From assembly GCA_018675335.1 (NCBI GenBank), contig JABGYH010000007.1:1-64000 (forward strand): DNA of 64,000 nt, in the 5' to 3' direction. This DNA is from Candidatus Woesearchaeota archaeon. GTDB taxonomy: Archaea > Nanobdellota > Nanobdellia > Woesearchaeales > UBA11576. Positions within the stretch are counted from its first letter, which is position 1, and each line of letters starts with the position of its first letter. The position numbers were made by a program, and so were the translations under genes. Of this stretch, positions 1-7,427 are shown piece after piece. Below the pieces are notes generated by a model. That model ran no database searches and had not been told where the DNA came from. It was given only the letters and a program-made list of their open reading frames with translations.

Positions 1-1
1 C

Positions 2-831
2 GCGATTAAGAGAAGTTCGGTTTTGAGGCAACCCACAAAACCGAATTTGGATGGAGAAGTCTGCAAGACTTCGGAATCTCTTAATCGCTGTTATAATCCC
101 CGTAGGGCTGAAATTTAGTGCAACGTTCCGAAGGAAAATTTCAGAGTAAATCTGGAGTCCGTACATCAAGCACGAAGTGCCTTAGAGTTAGAGTATTAAA
201 GGCAGGAGTTTTACAAAAATTTATATAATTAGAAAATTTGTATTATTATGATGGAACATGATTTGAAATTAAAGGTGGAAGAGTTTGCAAAAAAGTATTG
301 TAAAAAAGATTCAGAAGATGCAAAACTCTGGGAAAATCATGTTCAATTAGTAAGAAAATTTGCTTTAAAATTAGCAGAGATAGAAAAGGCAGATAAAGAT
401 GTAGTCGAAATTTCTGCATTACTACATGATATTGGAAAAGACAAAGGCAGAAAAGGACATAATGAAAGAAGTTATGAATTATCAACGAAATTTCTTGAAA
501 AAATAAATCTGCCTGAAAAAAAGAAAAAGCTAATTTTAAATTGTATCTTAAAGCATAGTAGCAAATTTTCTGAAGAAGATAATGAAATTGAGGTTAAAGT
601 AATACAATCAGCAGATGCATTAGGAACTTTTTTTGATAATGAATGGCAAAAGTTCAGTAGAGAAACAATGCCGAAACAAGAACTTTTGGATTTGTTTGAT
701 AAGTCCTTCAAAAAAATCAATTTAGCATCTGCACGAAAAATTGCGAAACCTCAAATCGAAAAACTGAAGAAACTATTAGATTAAAACTCCTGCCCATTCT
801 AATTTAGGACTCCAGATTTATTGATTATAAC
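2..831 (+). ncRNA. Structured RNA whose two arms enclose an HD-domain ORF
   Basis: Four nested complementary blocks bracket the ORF at 248-784: 90-98 with 823-831 (9 bp), 147-160 with 807-820 (14 bp), 188-194 with 796-802 (7 bp, one G-U) and 201-213 with 782-794 (13 bp). The left arm also holds local hairpins at 108-116/136-144 (capped by TTCC-GAA-GGAA), 170-173/177-180, 16-25/36-45 and 56-61/67-72, the last two enclosed by a perfect 12-bp helix 2-13/77-88. The right arm overlaps the ORF stop codon. An ORF sitting in the terminal loop of a branched RNA recalls group I/II introns or HEARO-type RNAs, but I see no group I core, no group II domain V, and no RNase P or SRP signature. The strand is assigned from the ORF; the RNA may begin left of the window. 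Confidence 0.5.
248..784 (+). CDS. HD-domain phosphohydrolase inside the structured RNA
   Basis: A 178-residue protein with a compact HD fold. ENHVQLVRKFA supplies the first His, ALLHDIGKDK is the HD pair around residues 57-61, KHSSKF a further His, and QSADALG the distal Asp. HD proteins are metal-dependent phosphohydrolases acting on nucleotides or phosphate esters; the substrate cannot be told. Two ATGs lie in tandem (248, 251) with no ribosome site before them, and the stop codon is inside the helix formed by 201-213 and 782-794, so translation and RNA folding would interfere with each other. No known intron-endonuclease motif (LAGLIDADG, GIY-YIG, HNH) is present. Rich in Lys and Glu, like its neighbours. 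Confidence 0.8.
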   Translation: MMEHDLKLKVEEFAKKYCKKDSEDAKLWENHVQLVRKFALKLAEIEKADKDVVEISALLHDIGKDKGRKGHNERSYELSTKFLEKINLPEKKKKLILNCILKHSSKFSEEDNEIEVKVIQSADALGTFFDNEWQKFSRETMPKQELLDLFDKSFKKINLASARKIAKPQIEKLKKLLD

Positions 832-835
832 AACT

Positions 836-862
836 ATTAAACGTAAAAATATTTCGTTTAAT
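836..862 (+). terminator. Hairpin after the RNA right arm, possible 3' end
   Basis: An 8-bp perfect stem (836-843 with 855-862) with an A/T loop lies just beyond the outermost RNA helix and before the xerA promoter. It could end the upstream transcript. No long T run follows directly, so the call is tentative. Confidence 0.3.
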
Positions 863-888
863 GTTGGATTTTATTATAAAATGCGTAA

Positions 889-898
889 TATTTAAATA
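889..898 (+). promoter_or_regulatory. TATA box of xerA
   Basis: TATTTAAATA centred about 27 nt before the ATG at 921, the archaeal spacing for a leaderless mRNA. Confidence 0.5.
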
Positions 899-920
899 TG
901 CCCTGATTTGATTTTAAATT

Positions 921-1727
921 ATGAATTCAATTAATGAAATTGAAAATTTAATAATACAAGAGTGCAAACTTAGAGGATATTCTCAAAAAACCATAACTAG
1001 TTATTTATATCATACTAAAAAATTTATTGAATCAAAAAAAACACTTAGAAAATATTTACTCTCATTAATTGAAAAAAATAAATCTAATGAAACAATACGA
1101 TCTTCAGGTTTTGCAATAAAATTTTACTTAAAAATAATAAATAAAAATTCATCAAGCACAAATAATATTTTGAGCAATTTACCCAATGTTAAAAGAGAAA
1201 AAAAACTTCCAGTAATTTTATCAAAAGAAGAAATAGAACAACTAATCTTAGCAACAAAAAACATTAATCACAGACTTATAATTCAAATCAGTTATTCTGC
1301 AGGACTTCGCATAAGCGAAATTATTAATCTTAAATGGGAAGATATTGATTTTAGCAGAAATATTATCCACATCAAAAAAGCGAAAGGAAAAAAAGATAGA
1401 ATTGTAATGCTTTCAAAAAAAGTAAAATGTGAATTGCAAAAATTAACTTCAGATAAGACCTGTCATGTTTTTATAACAAATAGAATAAAAAAATATACTT
1501 CAAGAACCATACAAAAAATTATTGAAAACGTAGCGAAGAAAACAAACATAACTAAAAAAATAACTCCCCACACTTTAAGACATAGTTTTGCAACACACCT
1601 TCTAGAACAAGGAACAGACATTAGATACATAAGAGATTTATTAGGACACTCTAATATTAGTACAACATTGATTTATACAAAGGTTTCAAACAAAAATTTA
1701 GCTAAAATTAAAAGTCCATTAGATTAA
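921..1727 (+). CDS. xerA: Tyrosine recombinase, XerA type
   Basis: 268 residues, near the size of archaeal XerA, which acts alone at dif to resolve chromosome dimers. An N-terminal SAM-like core-binding domain covers roughly 1-90 and the catalytic domain 95-265. All catalytic residues are visible: R130 in SAGLRISE, K155 in AKGKKDR, H217 and R220 in PHTLRHSFATHLL, H243 in LGHSN, and the nucleophile Y252 in IYTKVS. A TATA box sits 27 nt upstream, so the mRNA is probably leaderless. The gene stands alone beside the RNA/HD element; an integrase of a mobile element is the alternative, but no attachment-site repeats were found. Sequence and length favour the housekeeping XerA. Confidence 0.88.
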   Translation: MNSINEIENLIIQECKLRGYSQKTITSYLYHTKKFIESKKTLRKYLLSLIEKNKSNETIRSSGFAIKFYLKIINKNSSSTNNILSNLPNVKREKKLPVILSKEEIEQLILATKNINHRLIIQISYSAGLRISEIINLKWEDIDFSRNIIHIKKAKGKKDRIVMLSKKVKCELQKLTSDKTCHVFITNRIKKYTSRTIQKIIENVAKKTNITKKITPHTLRHSFATHLLEQGTDIRYIRDLLGHSNISTTLIYTKVSNKNLAKIKSPLD

Positions 1728-1785
1728 TATAACTTTTTTCAATCAGTAACTTAATTAAATCATAATTTAGAATTAAAGAAAATAT

Positions 1786-2313
1786 TTATTCAGATTTTTC
1801 TTCTGATTTAACGTCTTTTGGTTTTGATTCAGCAACAGGTTCTGGTTTAGCTTCTTTTGGTTTTGGTTCTACAGGTTTGGCTTCTTCTTTTACTTTTGGA
1901 GTTGTTTCTGTTTTAGTTTCTGCAAATTTAGTTTCTGTTTTTGCTTCAACTTCTTTTGCAGGTTCTTCGTCTTTAATACCCATTTTACCCTTAACTTTAT
2001 CCATCAGAGAATTTCCTTCTTCTTTCTTTTCTTTAACAGAAAATGAAGTGAATTTAACTCCAACAAGCTCAACAGTTACAGTACCCTCTTTATCTTTAAT
2101 TGCAGTTACTTCAACTGAACTAGGAGGATGTTGCATACCACGAGCCCAAACCGCTTCATTAAGTTTTGGACCAATAAGAACATTTTCAGATTTCATGTGC
2201 TTAGAAATAAAAATACGCACCGCACTAACTGCACGCTTAGCTCGTCTTTGACGAACAGCTTTTCTCCATTCTTTCCTTAAAGGAATTACGTAGTTTCGTT
2301 CTAAATCTGCCAT
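1786..2313 (-). CDS. rpl31e: 50S ribosomal protein L31e with long charged tail
   Basis: Residues 1-90 match L31e, a large-subunit protein near the peptide exit tunnel found only in archaea and eukaryotes (ERNYVIPLRKEW, KRAVSAVRIFISKHMKSE, NEAVWARGMQHPPSSVEV). L31e is normally about 85-100 residues; this one is 175. The extra 85 residues are low-complexity, made of Lys, Glu, Pro, Ala and Thr, and look disordered. It is the last gene of the S19e-L39e-L31e operon, 24 nt after L39e. In many archaea eIF6 follows; here the next gene is the convergent xerA. Confidence 0.95.
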   Translation of the reverse strand: MADLERNYVIPLRKEWRKAVRQRRAKRAVSAVRIFISKHMKSENVLIGPKLNEAVWARGMQHPPSSVEVTAIKDKEGTVTVELVGVKFTSFSVKEKKEEGNSLMDKVKGKMGIKDEEPAKEVEAKTETKFAETKTETTPKVKEEAKPVEPKPKEAKPEPVAESKPKDVKSEEKSE

Positions 2314-2337
2314 TTTAACTGATCAAATATTATTTGT

Positions 2338-2511
2338 TTATGCGTTAGTTTTTGTGCGTCTCCAATGACGTTTAACTTCAGTATGTCGACCTGGATGAAC
2401 ACGTCTACCAACACCGTAAATTTTAGGCACTGTCCAAAACGGAGCCCATCTTGTTCTTCTACCAAGTTTAATAAGTCTTAATTTTCGACTTTTATGTTTG
2501 TATCTTGCCAT
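2338..2511 (-). CDS. rpl39e: 50S ribosomal protein L39e
   Basis: 57 residues, very basic, matching L39e: begins MARYKHKSRKLRLIKLGRR, then WAPFWTVPKIYG, and ends in HWRRTKTNA. L39e lines the nascent-peptide exit tunnel and is restricted to archaea and eukaryotes. It is a few residues longer than the usual 51. It lies 17 nt after the S19e stop and 24 nt before the L31e start, in the classic archaeal order, so the three are surely co-transcribed. Confidence 0.95.
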   Translation of the reverse strand: MARYKHKSRKLRLIKLGRRTRWAPFWTVPKIYGVGRRVHPGRHTEVKRHWRRTKTNA

Positions 2512-2528
2512 TTTCAATCGCGTTAAAC

Positions 2529-2978
2529 TTAATTAGTTTTTTTTGAATTTTTATTTTTATGAATAGTAACTGCTAATTTGTCCATCATAGAAACACCTTT
2601 AGGCGTAATAATTCTACCTTTATGAACTCCTTTTTCAACATACTTAATAAGTCCTGCTTTTTCAAGTTGTTGAAGTGATTTACGAATAATATTACCAGAT
2701 GCTCTGTAAAAACGCTCAGGTTTGTGACCTCTGTTTTTTACACCACCATATTTTCTTCTAAGTTTAGAAACTCCAACAGGTCCTAAAATACGAATTGATC
2801 TAAGAAGTGCTGCTGAACGAACATACCACCAATCTTTTCTTACTGGAGGACGCTCTCTGTTCATTCCAGTTTTAACCAACGGAGCCCACTCAGGAGCTTC
2901 TATTTCAGGCATATTCTGCAGCTCTTTAGCTACATCCTCAATTAGGTCATTTACTGGAACATCAAACATAGTAGGCAT
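2529..2978 (-). CDS. rps19e: 30S ribosomal protein S19e
   Basis: 149 residues matching archaeal S19e: TMFDVPVNDLIEDVAKEL at the start, DWWYVRSAALLRSI in the centre (the family signature), LRRKYGGVKNRGHKPE and GSGNIIRKSLQQLE-like helices in the second half. S19e is needed for small-subunit maturation. First gene of the S19e-L39e-L31e operon. The 212 nt upstream to the pyrophosphatase gene hold no ORF but several short self-complementary stretches. Confidence 0.95.
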   Translation of the reverse strand: MPTMFDVPVNDLIEDVAKELQNMPEIEAPEWAPLVKTGMNRERPPVRKDWWYVRSAALLRSIRILGPVGVSKLRRKYGGVKNRGHKPERFYRASGNIIRKSLQQLEKAGLIKYVEKGVHKGRIITPKGVSMMDKLAVTIHKNKNSKKTN

Positions 2979-3190
2979 TTTTTAATCCTCATGGTCAAAA
3001 ATAACATATTTTAGTTATTTTCTGGTTATTTGAAGACTTTTCAGTCTTGAATTGGCACATTCAGATGAATGAAACCATCAGAATCCCAAAATAACGATTT
3101 TTTGGAATCTTTTTAATAATGTAGTAAATAATAGAGGTTGTTTAAAAAGGTTGTGGTTGGAAGATAAATGAGTCAAAATTCTTACGCCAG

Positions 3191-3532
3191 TTACGTTCTT
3201 ATAATCTCAGATTCAAAGAATGATTCTTGAAATTCAGTTAAAGCCCTAATTTGTTCATCAGAATATCTTTTATCTTTTGGCACCACAACTAATTTATCAT
3301 CACAATCATTAGTTCTGTGAATTATCGCAATACACATTCCAGTAAATTCTTCTTTGGGTTCAAAAACACCTAAAACATATGCATCCAATTCTTCTCCGTC
3401 CGGCGCTTTAGTATTTGGAATGAATCCATAATTTACAGGATAAATAAAATTCCACTTAGGATGTTTACTTCCCATTGGACGATCCATTTTCACAGTTACT
3501 TCTTGCCCCAAATATTTTTTTGAATAATCCAT
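3191..3532 (-). CDS. Short family I inorganic pyrophosphatase-like protein
   Basis: 113 residues if started at MDYSKKYLGQEV (ATG 3530-3532); a longer reading frame upstream has a hydrophobic, AT-rich, implausible N-terminus. The core matches family I pyrophosphatases: FIYPVNYGFIPNT followed by DGEELDAYVLG (acidic metal-binding residues) and KLVVVPKDKRYSDEQI. Classical enzymes have about 170-200 residues; this belongs to a shorter group that keeps the fold centre. Expected role is hydrolysis of pyrophosphate to drive biosynthesis. Its short length leaves full activity unproven. Confidence 0.78.
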   Translation of the reverse strand: MDYSKKYLGQEVTVKMDRPMGSKHPKWNFIYPVNYGFIPNTKAPDGEELDAYVLGVFEPKEEFTGMCIAIIHRTNDCDDKLVVVPKDKRYSDEQIRALTEFQESFFESEIIRT

Positions 3533-3685
3533 AATGAATATGATTGTTAAATTATTAATAAATTTTTTGATATGAGATGAAAATAACTTAATATGCAGAA
3601 TAAATTCAATAAATCTGGTCAAATAAATCAAAACCAAATAATATTCAGATAAATATAAATAAGTTCAACCGATTATTTTACCATT

Positions 3686-4126
3686 ATGCTTAAGAAAAAA
3701 GTAAAAGAATGGTTTAACAGATATGCATTTGCCGAATTTATAGGCCTTATTCTGGCAATAATATGTTCATATATCTCAATGCAATTAACAGGAAATATCA
3801 TAGTCTCAGGTTTTCTCGCTACATGGGCAGACAATTTAGGATTCTATGGAACAATCATTTATAGAGACTTACGAGAAAAAAGAAAAATGAAAGATAAAGC
3901 GCACACGAAAAACTATTTAATTCAACTAAGAAATATTTTTATTGAATTTGGACCTGCAGAATATTTAGATAGTTTTCTCATTAGACCTTTTTACTTAATT
4001 TTTTTCCCGTATATGATGTCTAACTATTCATTGGCAATTCTTATTGGAACAATTTTAGCAGACATAACTTTTTTTATCCCGACAATTATTTCTTATGAAT
4101 TTCGTAAGAAAATTTTTAAGAATTAG
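3686..4126 (+). CDS. Small integral membrane protein, unknown
   Basis: 146 residues with about four membrane segments (residues 16-35, 38-58, 98-115, 118-138) and a basic loop RDLREKRKMKDKAHTKN between the second and third. FGPAEYLDSFLIRPFYL in the middle looks like a conserved family core, but I do not recognise the family. A cytoplasmic basic N-terminus and C-terminus are suggested by the positive-inside rule. Divergent from the pyrophosphatase gene. Confidence 0.65.
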   Translation: MLKKKVKEWFNRYAFAEFIGLILAIICSYISMQLTGNIIVSGFLATWADNLGFYGTIIYRDLREKRKMKDKAHTKNYLIQLRNIFIEFGPAEYLDSFLIRPFYLIFFPYMMSNYSLAILIGTILADITFFIPTIISYEFRKKIFKN

Positions 4127-4217
4127 TTTTGTATTCTAAATTGGTAGAGTGTTTTCTAAATTGAAATATGCCATCCCTTGCGTAATGCCCCTAATTAATA
4201 AACGAGTTAAGAAAATA

Positions 4218-4727
4218 CTATTTTTTGTTTTTGATATAGTGCCTATAATAACCAATAAAATTACTTAATAAAAAAGCAAGTTCAGCAATAACTCCCAATG
4301 GAGTAAAAATAATTATATTATAAATAAGAATTATTGAAGTTCCAACCATCATTAATTTTCGCATCAATTTATTATCTTTCTGAAAGTTTCCAACAATAAA
4401 AACTATTAGACCAATATATATTATCAAATCATAAATTTCCGAGTAAGTAAAAAATAATGAAATAGTATTTAACCCTATAAATATAAATAAAAATTTCTTA
4501 TTTGTAGTAAAATAACAAGTCATAAATCTTAAAACTGAAATAAAAACAATAACTCCTGCTGCAATTTTATTTAATAAAAAATAATGAGCACTAATTAAGC
4601 TTGCAGAAATAATTAAACATAAAAAAGTATATTCTCGTTTTTTGTACTGCAAACTTAAAAAATCAAATCCCATTGCAATAAACATTAAAATTTGTGAAAT
4701 TACGAAAGCAGCAGTTAATTGAATCAT
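4218..4727 (-). CDS. YgjV-family membrane protein
   Basis: 169 residues with five to six membrane segments. The spacing and the motif ADAYF-like centre, FIVGNFQKDNKLMRKLMM and GVIAELAFLLSNFIGYYRHY agree with the bacterial inner-membrane protein YgjV family, whose function is unknown. The ATG at 4727 overlaps no neighbour. Its upstream region is shared with the divergent gene at 4833. Confidence 0.6.
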   Translation of the reverse strand: MIQLTAAFVISQILMFIAMGFDFLSLQYKKREYTFLCLIISASLISAHYFLLNKIAAGVIVFISVLRFMTCYFTTNKKFLFIFIGLNTISLFFTYSEIYDLIIYIGLIVFIVGNFQKDNKLMRKLMMVGTSIILIYNIIIFTPLGVIAELAFLLSNFIGYYRHYIKNKK

Positions 4728-4832
4728 ATTAGCATTGAATGCTTGTTTTTTTATAAATGTTCATTTCTTGTATTTAGACAATACTTTGGTCAAAAAGAAA
4801 CTTTTTTAAATAAAAACCACCGTAGAAAATCC

Positions 4833-5219
4833 ATGAAAATATATGTGAGTCATTCAAGAGCAAAAGGATATGATTTTAAAACAGAGCTTTATGAACCATT
4901 GAGATCAAGTAGTTTGAATGATTTGCACGAGATCATATTACCCCATGAAACAAGTGATAATGCATTTCCCACAAAAGAATTATTTGAAAGTGGAATTGAT
5001 TTAGTAATTGCAGAAGTAAGCCACAATAAATGCGGCCAAGGCATTGAATTAACCTGGGCTGATGAAACATTTAAAATACCAGTTCTATGTTTTTATAAGA
5101 AAGGACATAAATACTCAGGATCATTACACGCACTAGGCATAGAAAAATTTATTGAGTATGAAAATAAAACTGATTTAATACACCAAATAGAAATTGCAAT
5201 GAGTGACATAACACAATGA
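4833..5219 (+). CDS. Nucleoside 2-deoxyribosyltransferase-like protein
   Basis: 128 residues starting MKIYVSHSRAKGYDF; the longer upstream reading frame is AT-rich noise. The pattern of a first beta strand MKIYVSHS, then DLVIAEVSHNKCGQGIELTWA and IPVLCFYKKG resembles the nucleoside 2-deoxyribosyltransferase/TIR-like Rossmann superfamily, where an acidic residue on the GxGxE helix (here GQGIELTWA) is catalytic. The stop codon overlaps the next ATG (ATGA at 5216-5219), so it is translationally coupled to the membrane protein. The precise substrate is unknown. Confidence 0.6.
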   Translation: MKIYVSHSRAKGYDFKTELYEPLRSSSLNDLHEIILPHETSDNAFPTKELFESGIDLVIAEVSHNKCGQGIELTWADETFKIPVLCFYKKGHKYSGSLHALGIEKFIEYENKTDLIHQIEIAMSDITQ

Positions 5220-5995
5220 AATTTAACATAACAAAAAAAGAAATAATTGAAAACGCACCATTAACAATATCATATTTAATTAGAGCAACTTATCTAGTTG
5301 CAATAATCGTTACTGCACTCCAACAAAAATGGACAATGCTTTTTGTTAGTTTAGCAGGATTGTTGTTAACATTCTTACCCGCAATACTTGAGCGAAACTA
5401 TAAAATATACTTACCATCAGAACTTGAATTAACATTTGGTTTGTTCATATTCACAGCATTATTCTTTGGTGAAGTCAGAGGATTTTACACCAAATTTTGG
5501 TGGTGGGATATGTTTTTACACACACTTAGTGGAGCAGCACTAGGATTTTTAGGATTTTTGTTATTATATTCATTATATCAAGACAGAAAAATATTTGCAA
5601 AGCCCGTCACAATTGCACTCTTCACATTTAGTTTTGCACTTGCAATAGGTGCAGTTTGGGAGATACTTGAATTTAGCCTTGATTCTTTTTTTGGACTGAA
5701 CATGCAAAAGTCAGGTCTTGTTGATACAATGAGTGATTTAATAGTTGATGCAATCGGAGCAATAATTGCTGCAACCATTGGCTACTTTTATGTTAGCGGA
5801 ACAAGACATCACATATTCAAACAAATGGTAGAAAAATTTGTAGAAAAAAATCCAGACATGTTTCCTTTGCATCGTAGACGTAAAAAATGGAAAGATAGGG
5901 TTAGAGAAAAAATCAAAAAGAATAAAGAAAAACTTAAACGTAAAATAAAAGAAAGCAAAAATAAAAAACAAATAAATAAAAACAAAAGAAAATGA
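5216..5995 (+). CDS. YjdF/DUF2238-like membrane protein with Lys-rich tail
   Basis: 259 residues with about six membrane segments between residues 17 and 195, then a soluble tail of 60 residues of which about half are Lys (KIKKNKEKLKRKIKESKNK). The central WWWDMFLHTLSGAALG and WEILEFSLDSFFG followed by DTMSDLIVDAIGAI match the DUF2238/YjdF family pattern (D..xH, WE.xE, D..D). Function unknown. Overlaps the preceding gene by four bases. The basic tail probably contacts lipid headgroups or nucleic acid. Confidence 0.65.
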   Translation: MKFNITKKEIIENAPLTISYLIRATYLVAIIVTALQQKWTMLFVSLAGLLLTFLPAILERNYKIYLPSELELTFGLFIFTALFFGEVRGFYTKFWWWDMFLHTLSGAALGFLGFLLLYSLYQDRKIFAKPVTIALFTFSFALAIGAVWEILEFSLDSFFGLNMQKSGLVDTMSDLIVDAIGAIIAATIGYFYVSGTRHHIFKQMVEKFVEKNPDMFPLHRRRKKWKDRVREKIKKNKEKLKRKIKESKNKKQINKNKRK

Positions 5996-6000
5996 GTTAT

Positions 6001-6684
6001 TTATTTTTGAAGTATTAAATCTAATTCTTCAGGTTTGAGTTTACGAAACTTACCTGTGCTAAGGAATCCCAATTTAAGTCTTCCAATTTTAATTCTTTTA
6101 AGAAATCTAATTTTAAGATCGAGTTTTAACATCATTTTACGAATAACTCGATTCATACCTTCATGAATTGTAATTGCAACCATATCTTTTTCATATAATT
6201 CAACTTTATGAGGTTTAACTTTTTTACCATCAATTTCTAGTCCCTTTTCAAGCATATTAAATTTATTCTCAGGCAATAATTCAGTTAAGCCAACCAAATA
6301 AGTTTTTTTAATTTCATGACTTGGATGAGAAACTTTATTTGCAAAATCACCATCATTAGTTAAAATAAGCATTCCTTCAGTGTTATAATCTAATCTTCCA
6401 ACGGGAAATACTCTTTCTTTAAGTCTGATATAATCCATTATTGTTTTGTAACGAGGATCAGTTAATGCAGTAACACAACCATGAGGTTTGTTAAAAAGAA
6501 TATAGGTCTTACGTACTTTTTTTACTTCAGTACCATCAACAGTTATCTTATCATCTTCTTCTGCTTGATCACCAATAGTGATTTTTTTATCATTAACACT
6601 AACTCTACCATCTTCTATTAGAACTTCAGCTTTTCTTCTAGAACAGTATCCTCTGTTTGATAAAATCTTTTGAACCCTATGCAT
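6001..6684 (-). CDS. RsuA/RluB-family pseudouridine synthase
   Basis: 227 residues: an S4 RNA-binding domain at 1-50 (MHRVQKILSNRGYCSRRKAE) and the catalytic domain after it, with the catalytic Asp at D99 in PVGRLDYNTEGMLILTNDG and KTYLVGL later. Enzymes of this family convert uridine to pseudouridine in rRNA (RsuA in 16S; RluB, RluE, RluF in 23S). They are mainly bacterial; archaea normally use TruB/Cbf5 and Pus10. Convergent with the YjdF-like gene (5-nt gap). Likely acquired from bacteria. Confidence 0.9.
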   Translation of the reverse strand: MHRVQKILSNRGYCSRRKAEVLIEDGRVSVNDKKITIGDQAEEDDKITVDGTEVKKVRKTYILFNKPHGCVTALTDPRYKTIMDYIRLKERVFPVGRLDYNTEGMLILTNDGDFANKVSHPSHEIKKTYLVGLTELLPENKFNMLEKGLEIDGKKVKPHKVELYEKDMVAITIHEGMNRVIRKMMLKLDLKIRFLKRIKIGRLKLGFLSTGKFRKLKPEELDLILQK

Positions 6685-6752
6685 GATTTAAAAAGATGAG
6701 TTAAGTATTATAAAGTTAACTATTTTGTATATTCGAACGCACAGTTTAGATT

Positions 6753-7421
6753 ATGAAAATATTTAAGAAGGGTTTTGCAGATATTGGCACCATAATGGCA
6801 CAAATGATAAACTTTGCAGCACTCGGATATTTTCCAGTAGCAAGATTTTTCAGAAAAGAACTTAGCATACCCCATTTTCAAGTACCTGACATATCATACA
6901 TCAATCCTGAAAGATTAAAACAAGTAGGAATAAAAGGACTGGTTTTTGATAAAGATAATACCTTAACTGCGCCTTACGGCAGAGAAATTTACCCCACAAT
7001 TAGAGATGCGTTTGAAGAATATAAACGAGTCTTTGGATATCGAATTTGTATAATGTCAAACTCGGCTGGAACTCGCGATGATAAAGGATATAGGGACGCT
7101 AGACAAATTGAAGATGATTTGGGAATCAAAGTTTTGCGACATATTCACAAAAAACCAGGAGGGCTTGAAGCAGTCATAGAATTTTTTGATTGTGATCCTT
7201 CAAAACTTGCAATGTTTGGAGATCGAATTTTTACAGACATAGTTTTTGGAAATCGATACGGAATGTTAACTGTTCACACAGCATTTTTAACTGAATCAGG
7301 AGATCTAAAAGCTGCAGCAAGTGTTCGAAGACGAGAAGTTAAATATATTGAAAAATTAACTCGAAAAGGATTTCTTTCACCTAAACATGACCTTTGCGGA
7401 CCCGGAATTAGAAAATATTAA
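6753..7421 (+). CDS. HAD phosphatase of the YqeG/GEP4 (PGP phosphatase) type
   Basis: 222 residues. The HAD catalytic site FDKDNTLTAPYG has the nucleophile D66 and acid D68; MSNSAG is motif II, K134 motif III, and FGDRIFTDIVFGNRYG (D157, D162) motif IV. The sequence resembles GEP4/YqeG, which dephosphorylates phosphatidylglycerophosphate, and DKDNTLTAPY is particularly like the eukaryotic mitochondrial form. In an archaeon the substrate would be an archaeal phosphoglycerol lipid, an inference. Residues 1-30 are hydrophobic and may touch the membrane. Confidence 0.78.
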   Translation: MKIFKKGFADIGTIMAQMINFAALGYFPVARFFRKELSIPHFQVPDISYINPERLKQVGIKGLVFDKDNTLTAPYGREIYPTIRDAFEEYKRVFGYRICIMSNSAGTRDDKGYRDARQIEDDLGIKVLRHIHKKPGGLEAVIEFFDCDPSKLAMFGDRIFTDIVFGNRYGMLTVHTAFLTESGDLKAAASVRRREVKYIEKLTRKGFLSPKHDLCGPGIRKY

Positions 7422-7427
7422 TAAAAA

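Noticed and set aside
921-1727. Integrase of a mobile element spanning the window start
   Set aside because: Sequence and size fit chromosomal XerA, and no flanking direct repeats or other phage genes were seen.
1877-2251. Plus-strand ORF of 124 codons
   Set aside because: It runs antisense to the low-complexity tail of L31e, whose frame is clearly the real one.
3040-3090. Box C/D guide RNA upstream of S19e
   Set aside because: ATGAATGA and CTGA-like strings occur, but spacing and the C box RTGATGA are not met.
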